A DNA stretch of 64,000 bases, taken from Astrothelium macrocarpum. Lineage: Eukaryota > Ascomycota > Dothideomycetes > Trypetheliales > Trypetheliaceae. Shown piece by piece: positions 34,201 to 44,499 of this stretch; position 1 is the first letter of the stretch; every line of letters starts with the position of its first letter. Under the pieces are notes generated by a model. That model worked only from the letters and a program-made list of their open reading frames with translations. It was not told the DNA's origin and made no database searches. The position numbers were made by a program, and so were the translations under genes. Location: the NCBI GenBank assembly GCA_021030915.1, contig JAGEMR010000148.1, positions 1 through 64,000 of the forward strand, read 5' to 3'.

Positions 34201-34684
34201 CAGGTTTGGTGTCCAATCCATTGTGAGGACCAGTGTACTTTTCTAATGCAGTATTTTGAGGCTCTGGTAGATCCAAACCATTGTTTGGAGTCGCCGTAAC
34301 ACGAGGGCTATCATGTAATTCTGGGGTTTGGGTCTTTACAGGCGAATGATTTCCTGTCTGACTTGTCGGTTGGTCGTGCTCGTGTGTGATATCTGCGGTG
34401 TGTCCATTGATTTTCTTGCCCTCGGTATCCGACCTTCTCTTCCTTTTTTGCCCCTTCAATTCATCCGGCTGGGTGGCCTGGTTAGCGTTTGACTCGTCGT
34501 GAGATTTTGGGATTTCAGTTTTTTGAAGTGAGCCATTGGCGGCATTGGATGTGGGTGATTCGCGCGGTGTTGAGACACTGTCCGCTTTGTACCGTTTCGG
34601 AGAAGTTTCTTCTGCGGATGGCTTGACCTTGGATGATCTCTTTCTCTTTGTCTGCTTCTTCTCAGCTTCGGCCTGGGTAGACAT
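31253..34684 (-). CDS. UTP17: U3 snoRNP/SSU processome WD-repeat protein Utp17 (Nan1, WDR75)
   Basis: Nucleolar beta-propeller subunit of the t-UTP/UtpA complex, needed for 35S pre-rRNA synthesis and 18S maturation. Exons 34684-34041, 33994-33210 and 33156-31253 give 1110 aa. An upstream in-frame ATG at 34783 adds 33 residues without family character, so I prefer 34684 (MSTQAEAEKKQTKRKR). A basic, disordered N-terminus of about 200 residues with nuclear-localisation-like clusters leads into two propellers. Clear blades are GGHFIYRDPLFSPDERYIII, VGTVKWSKDGSYLISGGKET with VLVLWQLET, and DPDRVGFATVGEDGFVRIW. The first intron (33995-34040, 46 bp) must use a GC donor (GCATGT) to give DERYIIIG; the branch-like cctaacc is present. 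It is divergent from RPB10. Confidence 0.86.
33995..34040 (-). other. GC-AG intron in UTP17
   Basis: A 46-bp intron, AG|GCATGT...GTTAG|A. Other donor/acceptor pairs tested by eye shift the frame or leave extra residues in a conserved blade. Confidence 0.65.
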
Positions 34685-34893
34685 GACGGCGAAAGTCGAA
34701 GAGCATTTGCGATGTTGTGCACACTCAGGATGGACCAAAATTTGGTATGGTCCAAGCTTGTTCGCGTAAAATTGCCCCGCCATTTGAATAAATACTCATA
34801 CCTTCTCCATCTTTAAATCCCCCTTTTGCAGCTTTCGTTTCGCCTACCTTACCTCGGACTTAGAAGAGCAGAAACTACACACGCTCTCTCATC

Positions 34894-35291
34894 ATGATCG
34901 TCCCTGTGCGCTGCTTTACATGCGGAAAGGTGCTTTAGCTTCCACCTTATGGACGCAGTTCATATACTAATAGTTCTCCCAGGTCATCGCCGACTTGTAT
35001 GAGAGATATTTAGAGCTCACCGCCGATCACCCTGAAACAGATGGGTACGCCTCATCCTGCCGAAGCGTTACTTGCCTCTGCTTACCTCATGACTGTCGAT
35101 AGACCTGCGATGAACGAACTCGGACTCAAACGTTACTGTTGTCGGCGCATGATCATGACCCACGTTGACTTGATCGAGAAACTGCTTCAGTGTGTCCCTT
35201 GGATCCAACCTTCGCTACTTATACCCTCTAACCTTCTTGCAGCTATAATCCCGCTGAAAGGGACATGAGTCGGAGAGCTTTAAACCACTAG
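34894..35291 (+). CDS. RPB10: RNA polymerases I, II and III common subunit Rpb10 (RPABC5)
   Basis: Small zinc-binding subunit shared by all three nuclear RNA polymerases, needed for Rpb3/AC40 assembly. Four exons (34894-34929, 34983-35044, 35103-35189, 35243-35291) encode 77 aa (yeast 70). The unmistakable features are the N-terminal zinc motif MIVPVRCFTCGK, ADLYERYLEL, then NELGLKRYCCRRMIMTHVDL with the paired Cys, and LIEKLLHYNPAERD. Exons are so short that only splicing reveals the gene. A 7-residue tail after the family end (RRALNH) is extra. The start codon lies 210 bp from that of UTP17 on the other strand, a shared promoter for two growth-related genes. Confidence 0.95.
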
Positions 35292-36000
35292 AGCAGATTA
35301 CTGTTGTTTGTACATATATCAATCATGGCATTTGATTAGCTACGAGGAGTATCGCGATATGGCTTTGTGGTAAAACTGGTTTGGCGTTGGCAGACATACG
35401 ATATCATTAGAGATACCAACCTGTTCTTTATGTCTAGTTGCGAGAATATCTCCAGAGATGAGTCGTCTCGCCCCACCGCACCTTGAATCTCGAGCACACA
35501 CGGTCTCAAATGCTTCGACTTTGCGCTTCTCTGAGTCCGTCCTTTGACTTGCGCAGGAAGTAATGGATTTGACTTGCTCTGAATAATCGATCTTGAAAGC
35601 GCACCTCATGTTAATGCGCACTTGAAGATTACCTTAGAAAATAGACAGCAATTTCCGACTTTGAGCAATGCACAAGTAGCTGTTCATGAGGATCGTCAAA
35701 TGAAAAAATCTTCAAAGAGACAGTATGCTCCCTATCAGATTCATTTAATGGATCAAAATTGCTTGTCACGTGATTGTATGGTCAGGTTGCTCTTGGTGGT
35801 CAAAGCTCCCAAAAAAAGATGCAGTTCGTTAAACATCGTACATCCCTCGATCAATCGACAGTACTTCTTCCCAGCACTGTGATCTTTCCCCCGAATCTAC
35901 AGCCTTTCTAGCTTGTTCATCAAGCTCTTTCTCATAAATCTCAAACCTTCATTCCCCGTCTTGAATACTCCGGGAACCTTTCGTTCGCACTTCTCACATC
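35292..36000. other. Intergenic region upstream of TOM6
   Basis: No gene signature. Carries a CACGTG box at 35767-35772. Confidence 0.45.
35767..35772. promoter_or_regulatory. CACGTG box upstream of TOM6
   Basis: Palindromic bHLH/Cbf1-type E-box in the context tgtcacgtgatt, about 230 bp before the TOM6 start. In yeasts such boxes are used by Cbf1 on mitochondrial and sulfur genes; a role here is inference. Confidence 0.3.
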
Positions 36001-36259
36001 ATGCCTCCTAAACGAGCCGGTCTTTCGAATCCAGCAGCTAGTCGCCGCACTCCATCAGACCAGAGCTACTTCCGCACTGTGTTGAATGAGGCTACGGACC
36101 CAGAGAATCGTGCTGTACTCACAGCTGTCGGCATGTTCGCTGTAAGCCTCAAATTCATGCTCTCCTCTACGTAAACAACGAAGCGCTAACACTCGACATG
36201 TGTAGGCCAGCGTCGCATTCCTACATAGCAGCTGGAGCGAGATTCTCCTTCCGCCGTAA
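36001..36259 (+). CDS. TOM6: Mitochondrial import receptor subunit Tom6
   Basis: Small tail-anchored subunit stabilising the TOM complex of the mitochondrial outer membrane. Two exons (36001-36141, 36206-36259) encode 64 aa. A basic, flexible N-terminus (MPPKRAGLSNPAASRR) faces the cytosol. PENRAVLTAVGMFAASVAFLH forms the single outer-membrane helix, and SSWSEILLPP is the short intermembrane end. The helix and ending resemble Tom6 proteins (hydrophobic helix, then a short segment ending in LxP). The 64-bp intron lies within the helix, so the gene is easily missed by length filters. The identification rests on architecture and the C-terminal pattern. Confidence 0.75.
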
Positions 36260-36911
36260 GTCATCCACTCAGCAATTACATCTCGCCGCGAAAGCTGGAC
36301 GCTGAGACAAGACGTCCAGGTCATGAGGACAATCGTTATTTGACTGGAGGTCAGCGGGCGTGGAGGGAATACATGAATGGTAGCCAGAGGAATTACTCGG
36401 TCACTGGTTTCTACTGTAATTCTAGTTTGCATCAGGTGGGCGTTTACAAAGTTACAAGAGCATGGGTACTCAATGTGAGAACATTTTGTAGAAAGCCCAA
36501 TAAACTCTTCACTTACTACATGAAGCAAAATACTTCTCATCATAATCATCTAATTCGTAGCAACGCAAGATATCCTTTCAAAAGATCTCTTAAGATTGTT
36601 TTTTGATTTTGATACTACCAATGGCTGTTCTGACACCATGAATCTGGATAACGCTGGAAACTTACTAAATTTGTTTAATCATTCATCCTCCCCTCCAATT
36701 TCGCAAAAGGAACAGAAAAACGCACAAGTCATCGTCATAACATCATTTTATCGTACAAGCCTGTCACCTCATCCAAAACCCCCCATCAAATCTCACCATC
36801 ACGTTCCAATTCTTCCTCCTCTTCCCATCCTCCTTCTCCGGATGTATCCTCGTCACTGAAACACGGCTACTACTGGCCTGTCCCAAGACGCAATTTAGTA
36901 CGACTTTCCCT
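36260..36911. other. 3'-3' intergenic region
   Basis: Between TOM6 (+) and the LEA-like gene (-). No supported gene. Confidence 0.45.
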
Positions 36912-37443
36912 TCACATATCCAGGGACTGGTTCTCACCTTCCTTCTTTTCGCCCGTGATACCTACTGCGTCTGTGCCTTTCTTGGTATAGCCTTGGGCTG
37001 TGTCGCCGACATCTGCGTTGGAAAAGTGGTTAATCATACCGTACCTTCTTCTTAGGAATATGGCGTAGTGAAAGGAAGATGGTTTGTGGAGAGGCTTACT
37101 CTTAGTTGTGTCGCCGACGCCCTTGGTTACGCCACTGAGCGTGTCGCCTGCGCCTTTACCCACGCCCGAGACGGTGTCGCCCACGGTGTTGGTCACGCCG
37201 CTGACGCCTTTGCCAACGGTGTCAGTGACGCCGCCCAGGATGCCTAGCAAGCCGAGAGATTAGCCAAATGATTTGGGTTGCGAATGCAATAAGGAGTGGG
37301 TCTCGATTGGCTGGCTTCATGGATGGAACGTTGACAAGCTCGTGGAGGGAAAGTTGAAGTTATTGTGACTCATAAAATGCCAAGGCTGGGGACTGGAACC
37401 TACCGCCAATGCCTTGTTTCTGCTTGTTCTCTTCGTCAGACAT
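36912..37443 (-). CDS. Small LEA-like/hydrophilin repeat protein, 94 aa
   Basis: Exons 37443-37404, 37243-37100 and 37012-36912. Start MSDEENKQKQGIGG; the middle consists of degenerate 11-residue-like repeats rich in Gly, Val, Thr, Asp and Lys (GVTDTVGKGVSGVTNTVGD, then GVGKGAGDTLSGVTKGVGD). The end reads TKKGTDAVGITGEKKEGE. It has no Cys, Trp or membrane segment. The periodic amphipathic composition resembles group-3 LEA and hydrophilin proteins, which are disordered and protect proteins or membranes in desiccation and other stresses. Two CCCCT stress-response-like elements lie 125-180 bp upstream of the start. The precise function cannot be read from sequence. Confidence 0.75.
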
Positions 37444-39374
37444 GTTTGTGGAGTTTTGGTAATCTCAAAGATTGTAAAGGGAGAAAAGTAGTTTGAAGTC
37501 ACTGTCAAAAACGAGAATTGAGTGATACGAAACAGGTTTCTGTATAAAGAATCTCATCCTCCACGCTCCCCTCCTTCCTTCTTGTACACTGTCAACCTCC
37601 CTTACCTAAAACTCCCGCCCCTCCTACCCATCAGGGAAAATCCCAACCCGCAAACGGGCAACTAACCACCTTTCATCGCGCACATACGCCCTTGCACACC
37701 TCTGCACAGGCGTTCTGGACCCATCATATCCCAAGGCAGAAGCAGTCTGTGTCGATCTAGACGATCACCCGCGTGTATAGCGCAGTGTCAGATCTGAGAT
37801 GCGGTGGCGTTAGCTGGGGAGGTTGGAGGATTGATGTCATCCTTTTGCCCCACTGTATCTGCCAACGCCGCACTGCTGCTGGAGATCGAGATGAAACTGC
37901 AGTGCCAACGCTCGTTCGGTCATGGGGTACCAGCGCATTGGGGCGTTCTGGACCCGGTCGGTGATCGGGATCGCAAAACAAGGCAAAACAAAAGGTAGGG
38001 GAGCAATCTGACCTTTACCGTGCGATCACGGGATGTGCGGATGAGCGTAATATAATAGGGCAGCCTTTGAAGCTCTTAAATAGCGGATCGAATGCGATCC
38101 GTTGAAAAGCATCAAGATCTTTTAGGTGCCGTACTTATCATGATCATGCTTCTAGAATGCTGGATCCACAATAACAGCAAAAGCATTGTTACATTGATCC
38201 TCAGAACCAAACAGGTGTTCTTACCGTACCGTCTTTTGACTTAAAACGGTTACTCGTATACGCGAAGGACGACATATCACAGGCACGCACAGGTGGATAC
38301 TCATGAACTTTAGAATCTGGATTAAAATTTTGTACAAAGGCCGGCCTCTCCATTTCTGACCGGTTCAGCCACTCCTTCTCTCCGGAGCTTGCACCAAGCA
38401 CCACAACAGCACCAGTAAGAGTAATAGTAGCAGTAATAAGTAGTGAATCAATGATAAGGAAAAGAACAATATCTTCCACGCTTCTTCGTATCTCTCTCCC
38501 TATTGCAATTGTACAAACCCAAGGACCCGTAGGAGTGATAGAAGAATCATAGACAAAGACTCGAATGCTGCCAGACAAACAAGCCTCTATGTACTGATTC
38601 CATCTATATCCCAGAGCAAAGGGCCAGTGAGATTGATAGTACAGGGAGAAAGGAAAAGCGCGTGCGAATAACGAATCGCGAGGCGTGGAGACAATGATGA
38701 AATGTGCGTGTGTGATGCCTGGGACAGACAACAAAGGTACCCTGGAACAGAACCTCTCTCGACCCTCAACGCGTACGCACGGGTCAGGTCCCCCTATCGG
38801 AAACCCATCAAGCAAAGAATGAACAATTCGGGAAAAACTAAAAAGGAAGGAGAATGAGAAGAACTTCAAGATGCAGCCCCGTTTTGCTCCGCGCCAAGGC
38901 CAGTCTTTCAGCGCAAAAGAAGCAAGTCCCGGAAACAAGATAAAAAGAAAAAGGAAAAAAAAGGAAGGAAAAGGGTTTGAATGTCAAACTTTTAACACAA
39001 TGCATACCGAATAAGGTGCATCCCCCCAACCTTTCCCAGTGCAAATGCAAATACAGGCGAAAGTAATGCGGAATGAAAGAGAAAGTCTATATGGATAGAA
39101 GCCGGCAACCGAAGATGCAGTAAAGCTCGACGCAGGCGTGGTCGATGTAATTAAGACGCTCCTCCCTCATCTCGGGGTATCGTCATCGTCCGAAGTGAAG
39201 CGATAAAAAAAGCCTTCCTCTAAGCCGCTGTAGTTTTTTTCCCCCCAAAGAGTAGTAGCAAGTCGTAGTTATTATTAAGCCGAATCGAAATAAGTTTGTA
39301 GTGTATCCGTCCTGACAAGAAGAACGAACGAGGCCACAAGCGCGGAAACTCACGAAATCTCATATGATATTCTT
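37444..39374. other. Intergenic region: LEA-like gene promoter and eIF4G downstream region
   Basis: Contains a 245-codon stop-free minus-strand stretch (38201-38938) that lacks an ATG start and family signature; it probably belongs to the eIF4G 3' untranslated region. Nothing else supported. Confidence 0.45.
37568..37572. promoter_or_regulatory. STRE-like CCCCT element upstream of the LEA-like gene
   Basis: CCCCT (AGGGG on the gene strand) about 125 bp from the start codon; a second copy lies at 37618-37622. The family of stress zinc fingers (Msn2/4, SEB1-type) binds this core. Five-base motifs occur by chance, and this region is C-rich. Confidence 0.3.
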
Positions 39375-42300
39375 TCACGAGTCCGTCGGCTTGCCGTCCT
39401 TCTTGTCATCACCACCACCACTACTACTACCGGGCGGCTTCGACTTGGTCGTCGGCGGGGAATTCGCAGCCGAGGGAGGCGCGTCTTTGTTGTCTTCGGC
39501 GCCTTCGCCCTGATCCATATCCGCGAGCGCACTATCGCAAAACCCCGCGTCAGCCATCTTTCCCCTTCATTCAACTGTCAAAAGACAAGGACTGGCAAAA
39601 GTCTTACTCACCTGAAAGCATTCACACTCTCCCCCCTCTCCTCCCTCTTCTCCTTCAACCCCGACGTCGGCGGCGTCGCCGTACGACTCGTATTCCCACT
39701 CCCCTCTCCCGCACCCCCCCCAACCCCAGCCATCTGCGGCCCCAAGCCCTTGCGTCCGCTATTACTCCTGCTGCTGCCGAACATGGTGGAGGGCCCAAAG
39801 GTCGCGGGCCCGCCCTGGGCGGCGCTGCTGCGACTGCTGCCCGCGCCGCCGCGGTTGTTGAGCTTGCGCAGCTCGTCCATGCCCAGCGTGTTCTTGCGGT
39901 AGTCGTCGGGCGGCGCCATGGCGCCCGACGCGGAGCGCGCGTCGCCGCGCCCGAACGCCGGACGTCCGCCGCTGCCGCCGGGCCCGCCGCTGCCGGAGCC
40001 GCCGGGCCCGCGCGTGGAGGCTTGGCGCGCTTTGTCGAACTCGGCTTGTTGCGCGGCTTGCTGCGCTTCTTCGCGGATTTCTTGGATGGTTTTGGGACCC
40101 TTGGAGTCGTCTTTGGACTTCCAGCGTTTTTTGCGGAGGTCCACGGTGTCCTAGGGGAGTTGGTTAGCCTTTGCGGGGAAGATAGTTGAGGGGTGGGGGG
40201 GTTTTGGTTATTTAGGAGGAGAAGGGGAAGGGGGTTGGTATAGTTACTTACCAGTAGCATAAAGTGCATACGGCTTGGGAGACCTTCCATCTTCATTACA
40301 GTCTCGATTCGCTCAAAGTAAGTGCCCACTAATGGTCGTGTCTGATCATGCTCTTCCATGGTAGCACCAACGGTCCGCAGCAGCTTGACCAAGCTCTCAA
40401 TTGCACTTTCGTCAGGCATGCCCTGGAAGTTGAGCAGCCTCATCACACACTCGTGCATGATTCTGCCTGTCAACATCTGGAGTTTATACAGCTCACCGAT
40501 GAATTGTATCAGACCAAGACCCTTGCGCTTGGCTGCAGCTGCAATATAGTATTCGTCTGACAGCATAGCGGCCTCTTCACTTTGGCCCTCGGGTTTGTCA
40601 GGGAGATTGACTTCCCAACCCCGCTCAAATTCCTCTTGACATCGGTTAAGGAGGTACTTGCGGAAGAGAGCACCGCCGGTGACAGGATTGCCATGCTTGT
40701 CCTTGACTGTATCATCTTTGATATCCGTAGACATGGTAGTGAGCATGCGGTGACAGAATTTGGCATACATGGACGCCCAGTGAGCTTCATCACAAGCCTT
40801 TTCAAAAGTGAGAGCAATGACTTGGCGGAGTGTCCGACCGTCATTTTCATCCTTTGATTGAGCAGAAATCTCCAGAATTTGATCAGCAATTCGGTCGAAT
40901 TTCTCGGGCGTCATCTTGTTGAGTGCAGCCTTCACCTTTCGTTGCACGACGTCAGGTGGCATGTGTCCAGAAGGATCAGTTTGAGGTGCACCACCAATCT
41001 TGCCAATGCTGGTTGCTTTCCAGCCCCCGCCAGAGTTCTCGAGAGGCTTGAGATCCTGTCCAGCGGTGAGAGGCATTGTCTTGGCCATTTGCTCTTCTTC
41101 ACGTTTGCTTGGTGCTTTACCAATACCCTCTCTTCTGCTGCCGCCTCTGCCACGAGAGCTACCACCGCCAGGACGAGGCGAGCCAGGTCCAGAAGCCTGA
41201 GCCATAGTTTGAAGTGAGTTGGTGCGAGTCATACCTGGAGGACCACCACCCATGGGGAAAACTCCGGATCCCGGTCGTGAGAATTGACCTAGTGGGTTGT
41301 TAATGGCAGGTATGTTCTGGGAAGCACGGAAGCGTTGGTCGGAAGTTGTACCTGGTGGAAGCGTACGGCCTCCTGGGGGTTGATTGAAAGCGCCCATAGG
41401 GCCAGGGAATGCAACGCCACCAAGACTTGGACGATTAGAAGGTTGTCTATTCATGCCCATGGAAGGCGTGCGTGCTGATTGAGGTCGAGCAGAGTCTGTG
41501 CCATCACTGCCAAGGGTTTCCTTGACCTTTGACTCCCAATCCACCGATGGCTTCTCCTTGAAGACGTCCTGGAATTGCATGAGAAAGTCCTTGTCATACT
41601 GCTTGCCTTGACGCTTGCCACCCTGGTTGAGAGCAGGATTAGGAGATTTGAAGCCTTCGGGGTAATTGACAGTCTCGCTTTGCAGTTGCAAGAAGCGAGC
41701 AGACTTTAGAGACTGCATACCCGCAGTAGGCTGTGCAGGCTCCACAGGTTTGGCGGTCTCGAGCTTGAGATTTGCAGGTCGAGGTTTATTCACAGTTGGA
41801 GCTTTCGGTGCAGCAGATTGCTGTGGTGGAGGCATAGCAATGCTATCTTCCTTTTCAGACGCAGGGGTTGCAGTGCCACTTTCCTGTGCAGAAGTCGTTG
41901 CAGAGGCGCCAGGGCCGAAGGCTGGTTTCTTAAGGGAAGCAAAGAGTTTTAGGGCCTCTTCTTTTTGCTCATTGGACTCCTCTGCTGGCTTCTCCCGCTG
42001 GCGCTTTTCTTCGGCCTCCTCAGCTTCACGCTCAGCACGCTTGAGAGCCTCTTCTGCCTGTTCGGCCTCGCGCTTCTTGGCTTCTTCGACCTCGCGCGCT
42101 TTCTTTTCTTTGAACTGCTTCTCTCTCTCCTCTTCTTCCCTCTCCTTTGCCTCCATTTCAGCAATCATGCGCTCAAACTCATCGTCTGCGTCAGCTTTTG
42201 AGGTTGATTCCTTGGCCTTTTCCGCTTCTGCTGCCTTTTCGGCTTCCTCTCTCTCCTTCTTCGCTTGTGCCTCAGCTTCTTCCTTTTGCTTTGCAGCGGC

Positions 42301-44499
42301 CTCTGCCTCTGCCTTCTCTTTGGCTTCTTTCTCCAATCTGGCCTTTGCCTCGGCTTCTTCTTTCTCTTTTATAGCAGCGTCTTCCTTTTCCTTGGCAGCA
42401 CGTTCTTCGGATTCCTTCTTCTTTGCCTCGGCCTCTTTTTCAGCTTCGATCTTCTGTTTGACTTGCTCTTGGAATGCAGTCTTTGTCTCTGCTCCATTCT
42501 TCACGGACTTGCTCTCGGATCTCACATGCTGTGTATCACCAGAACTAGTGGACCTTGAAGGTGGCGGAGGAGTAGGCGTAGAAGAAACGACTGGGGCTGG
42601 AGAAGGTGCCTTGAGATCTTTTTGATCTTTTTGATCTTTCTGATCTTTTTGGTCCTTGAAATCAACAACCTCACCATTTGGATTCTTGATGACAATGCCT
42701 TTGCTCTTTGCTCGAGTGAAGTTGGAGGACTGTTGAGGAGAAGCGATGCTTGGGGCAGGAGTATGACTCGAGGACGGTTGACTCGCTGGCGTCAATGAAG
42801 GTGTTTGAGGTGGACCGCTGACAGACGGGGGACGTTCGGATATCTGTGAATTAGATCGAGACATACCCTGACCTTGATAGTGCCCTTGCTGCATGTAACC
42901 TGGAGCTGCGCTGTGTTGGGGTTGGTAATTTGGTGGTCGAGGGGATGGGGGAGCACCGGGGAACGGCATTGGCTGGTGCATATTGTATGGCGAGTACATG
43001 CCTGCAAAGTTGGGATCATATGCAGGAGGCATGCCGTAGAAACCCTGGGAATTCAAGTATGTCAGATATTGGCTGTAATGTACGTCATCTGGCGAAAAGC
43101 TAGGCGAAGAAAAGGCGAGAGAATGAGAAAAGTGGCGAGAATTGTGAAATTGCTGGGATGGTCGCCGAGATTTTGGCGTTGACGCTGAATTTGCTGAAAC
43201 TGCTGCAGAAGGAGAAGAAGATTGCTGTGACTGTTGCGTGTCCTGATGAGAAATGAAAGCATTCTGTTGCTGAACAATATCGGACTCGTTGCTGGATTGC
43301 TGATCAGGTAGCAAAGGAAAGGGCGTCTTTACTTGTTGTTGAGCATTCAAATGTTGCGTGTATGGACCATATGGTGCTGGTGGCATGTGAGGATGACCTC
43401 GACCCATGTGTGGCTGAACAGGCATGGGCGCAGGACTTCCTTGTCTTGCGTATTGCTGAGGAGTATTGAATTGATTCATAGGCATGCCTGGCCCAGGATA
43501 TTGGGGCGGCATACTGGGTGGACGTTGTCCGGACATTGATCGAAACCCCTGTGCAGGAGACGCGGCCATGTTGTGGCCATAACCTTGATTGTATTGGCCA
43601 CGGCCACGCCCACCGGAGAAGTTACGGTTGCTCATATCGCTGTGTTGTGATTGTGATGATTCGCGGCGAAGATGTGCTGCTTGTGGACCTGGGGTGTGAG
43701 GGCCTTGACTGGAAATGGATATGGATCGAGTCTATATGGGATGTTAGTAAAGAAATTTGACCACTAAATTCTATCTAATGATGAAACTCACTGCGTTGTC
43801 TTGGCCTTCGCCCAACGAGCCAAAAGTGAGCCCGTTTCCGTGTCCTTGAAGCCCCGAAGGAGGGCGTCCACCGCTGGCAGGCGGCTGAGGAATCGGGGAT
43901 GGCGAGTGAGCAGGCGAAGTGATTCGAGGATTTGCGATGGGAGTGCCGAGATTAGAATTTTGCTGGTGAAAAGGTTGGGTGTGTGCGAGTGCGGGGGAAT
44001 TTTGTGTTGGCAATAAGCCGAAATTGATGTTCGGCCTAGAAGTATTTGTTGGGCCGACTGGACCACCATTTGGCAACTGGCCAGTTGTGCCGGAAGCGCT
44101 GATTGTCACCGACGTCTTTCGACTGTGGTCTCCAGGCTGGCTGTTTGGCGCTCCATTCACGATGCTGCCGCTGTTGGCGATGGCGGGTGGCGGGCCCACT
44201 GCTGGCACAGCGGGTTCGATGGAGGTCCGCCCGTTCACAGGCGAAATGGAGTTGGCCTTGACATGTTGTGCGTGCCCAGTACCGCCCACTGCCACGGGGG
44301 GGTTTGGAGTGCTGGACGCGATCAAGGGCGGCGAGGGATTGGTCTTGGTCGCGTTGGCATAGGAGCGGGCAGTGGAGGACTGGGCTGGTCCGTCGACCAG
44401 CGGCGATGTGGTCCCGCCAGCAGACGACGACGCGGCGATGGCTGGAGTGGCGGCTTGGTTGATGGAGTTGGACACGGCGGACGAGACGGTGCTGGTCAT
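39375..44499 (-). CDS. TIF4631: Translation initiation factor eIF4G
   Basis: Cytoplasmic scaffold that joins cap-binding eIF4E, helicase eIF4A, poly(A)-binding protein and the 40S-bound eIF3. Exons 44499-43792, 43731-40252, 40150-39612 and 39531-39375 give 1627 aa. The long N-terminal half is disordered and Gln/Pro/Ser-rich, beginning MTSTVSSAVSNSI. It includes an RGG-like SGGRGRGQYNQGYG, a DQK tandem run, and a roughly 200-residue Lys/Glu/Ala coiled-coil-like helix. The eIF4E-binding motif YDKDFLM (YxxxxL-phi) is at Y948. The MIF4G HEAT domain spans about residues 1170-1400, with ALTFEKACDEAHWASMYAKF and AKRKGLGLIQFIGELYKLQM. The C-terminus starts DTVDLRKKRWKSKDDSKGP and ends in a Ser/Gly/Lys tail. 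Exon 1 and the small last exon were added from splice sites and frame. A long open frame on the opposite strand is only a shadow of the Lys/Glu-rich region. Confidence 0.9.
42612..42660 (-). repeat. In-frame 12-bp tandem repeat in eIF4G (DQK units)
   Basis: Four to five copies of a gatctttttgat-type unit encode KDQKDQKDQKD-like residues in the disordered region before the coiled coil. Confidence 0.85.

Noticed and set aside
38201..38938. Calling the 245-codon stretch a protein-coding gene
   Set aside because: No ATG at its start, no homology-like motif, located directly downstream of eIF4G; kept only as a finding.
41666..42625. 319-codon plus-strand frame inside eIF4G
   Set aside because: Antisense of the Lys/Glu-rich coiled coil, yielding Ser/Phe/Leu-rich nonsense.
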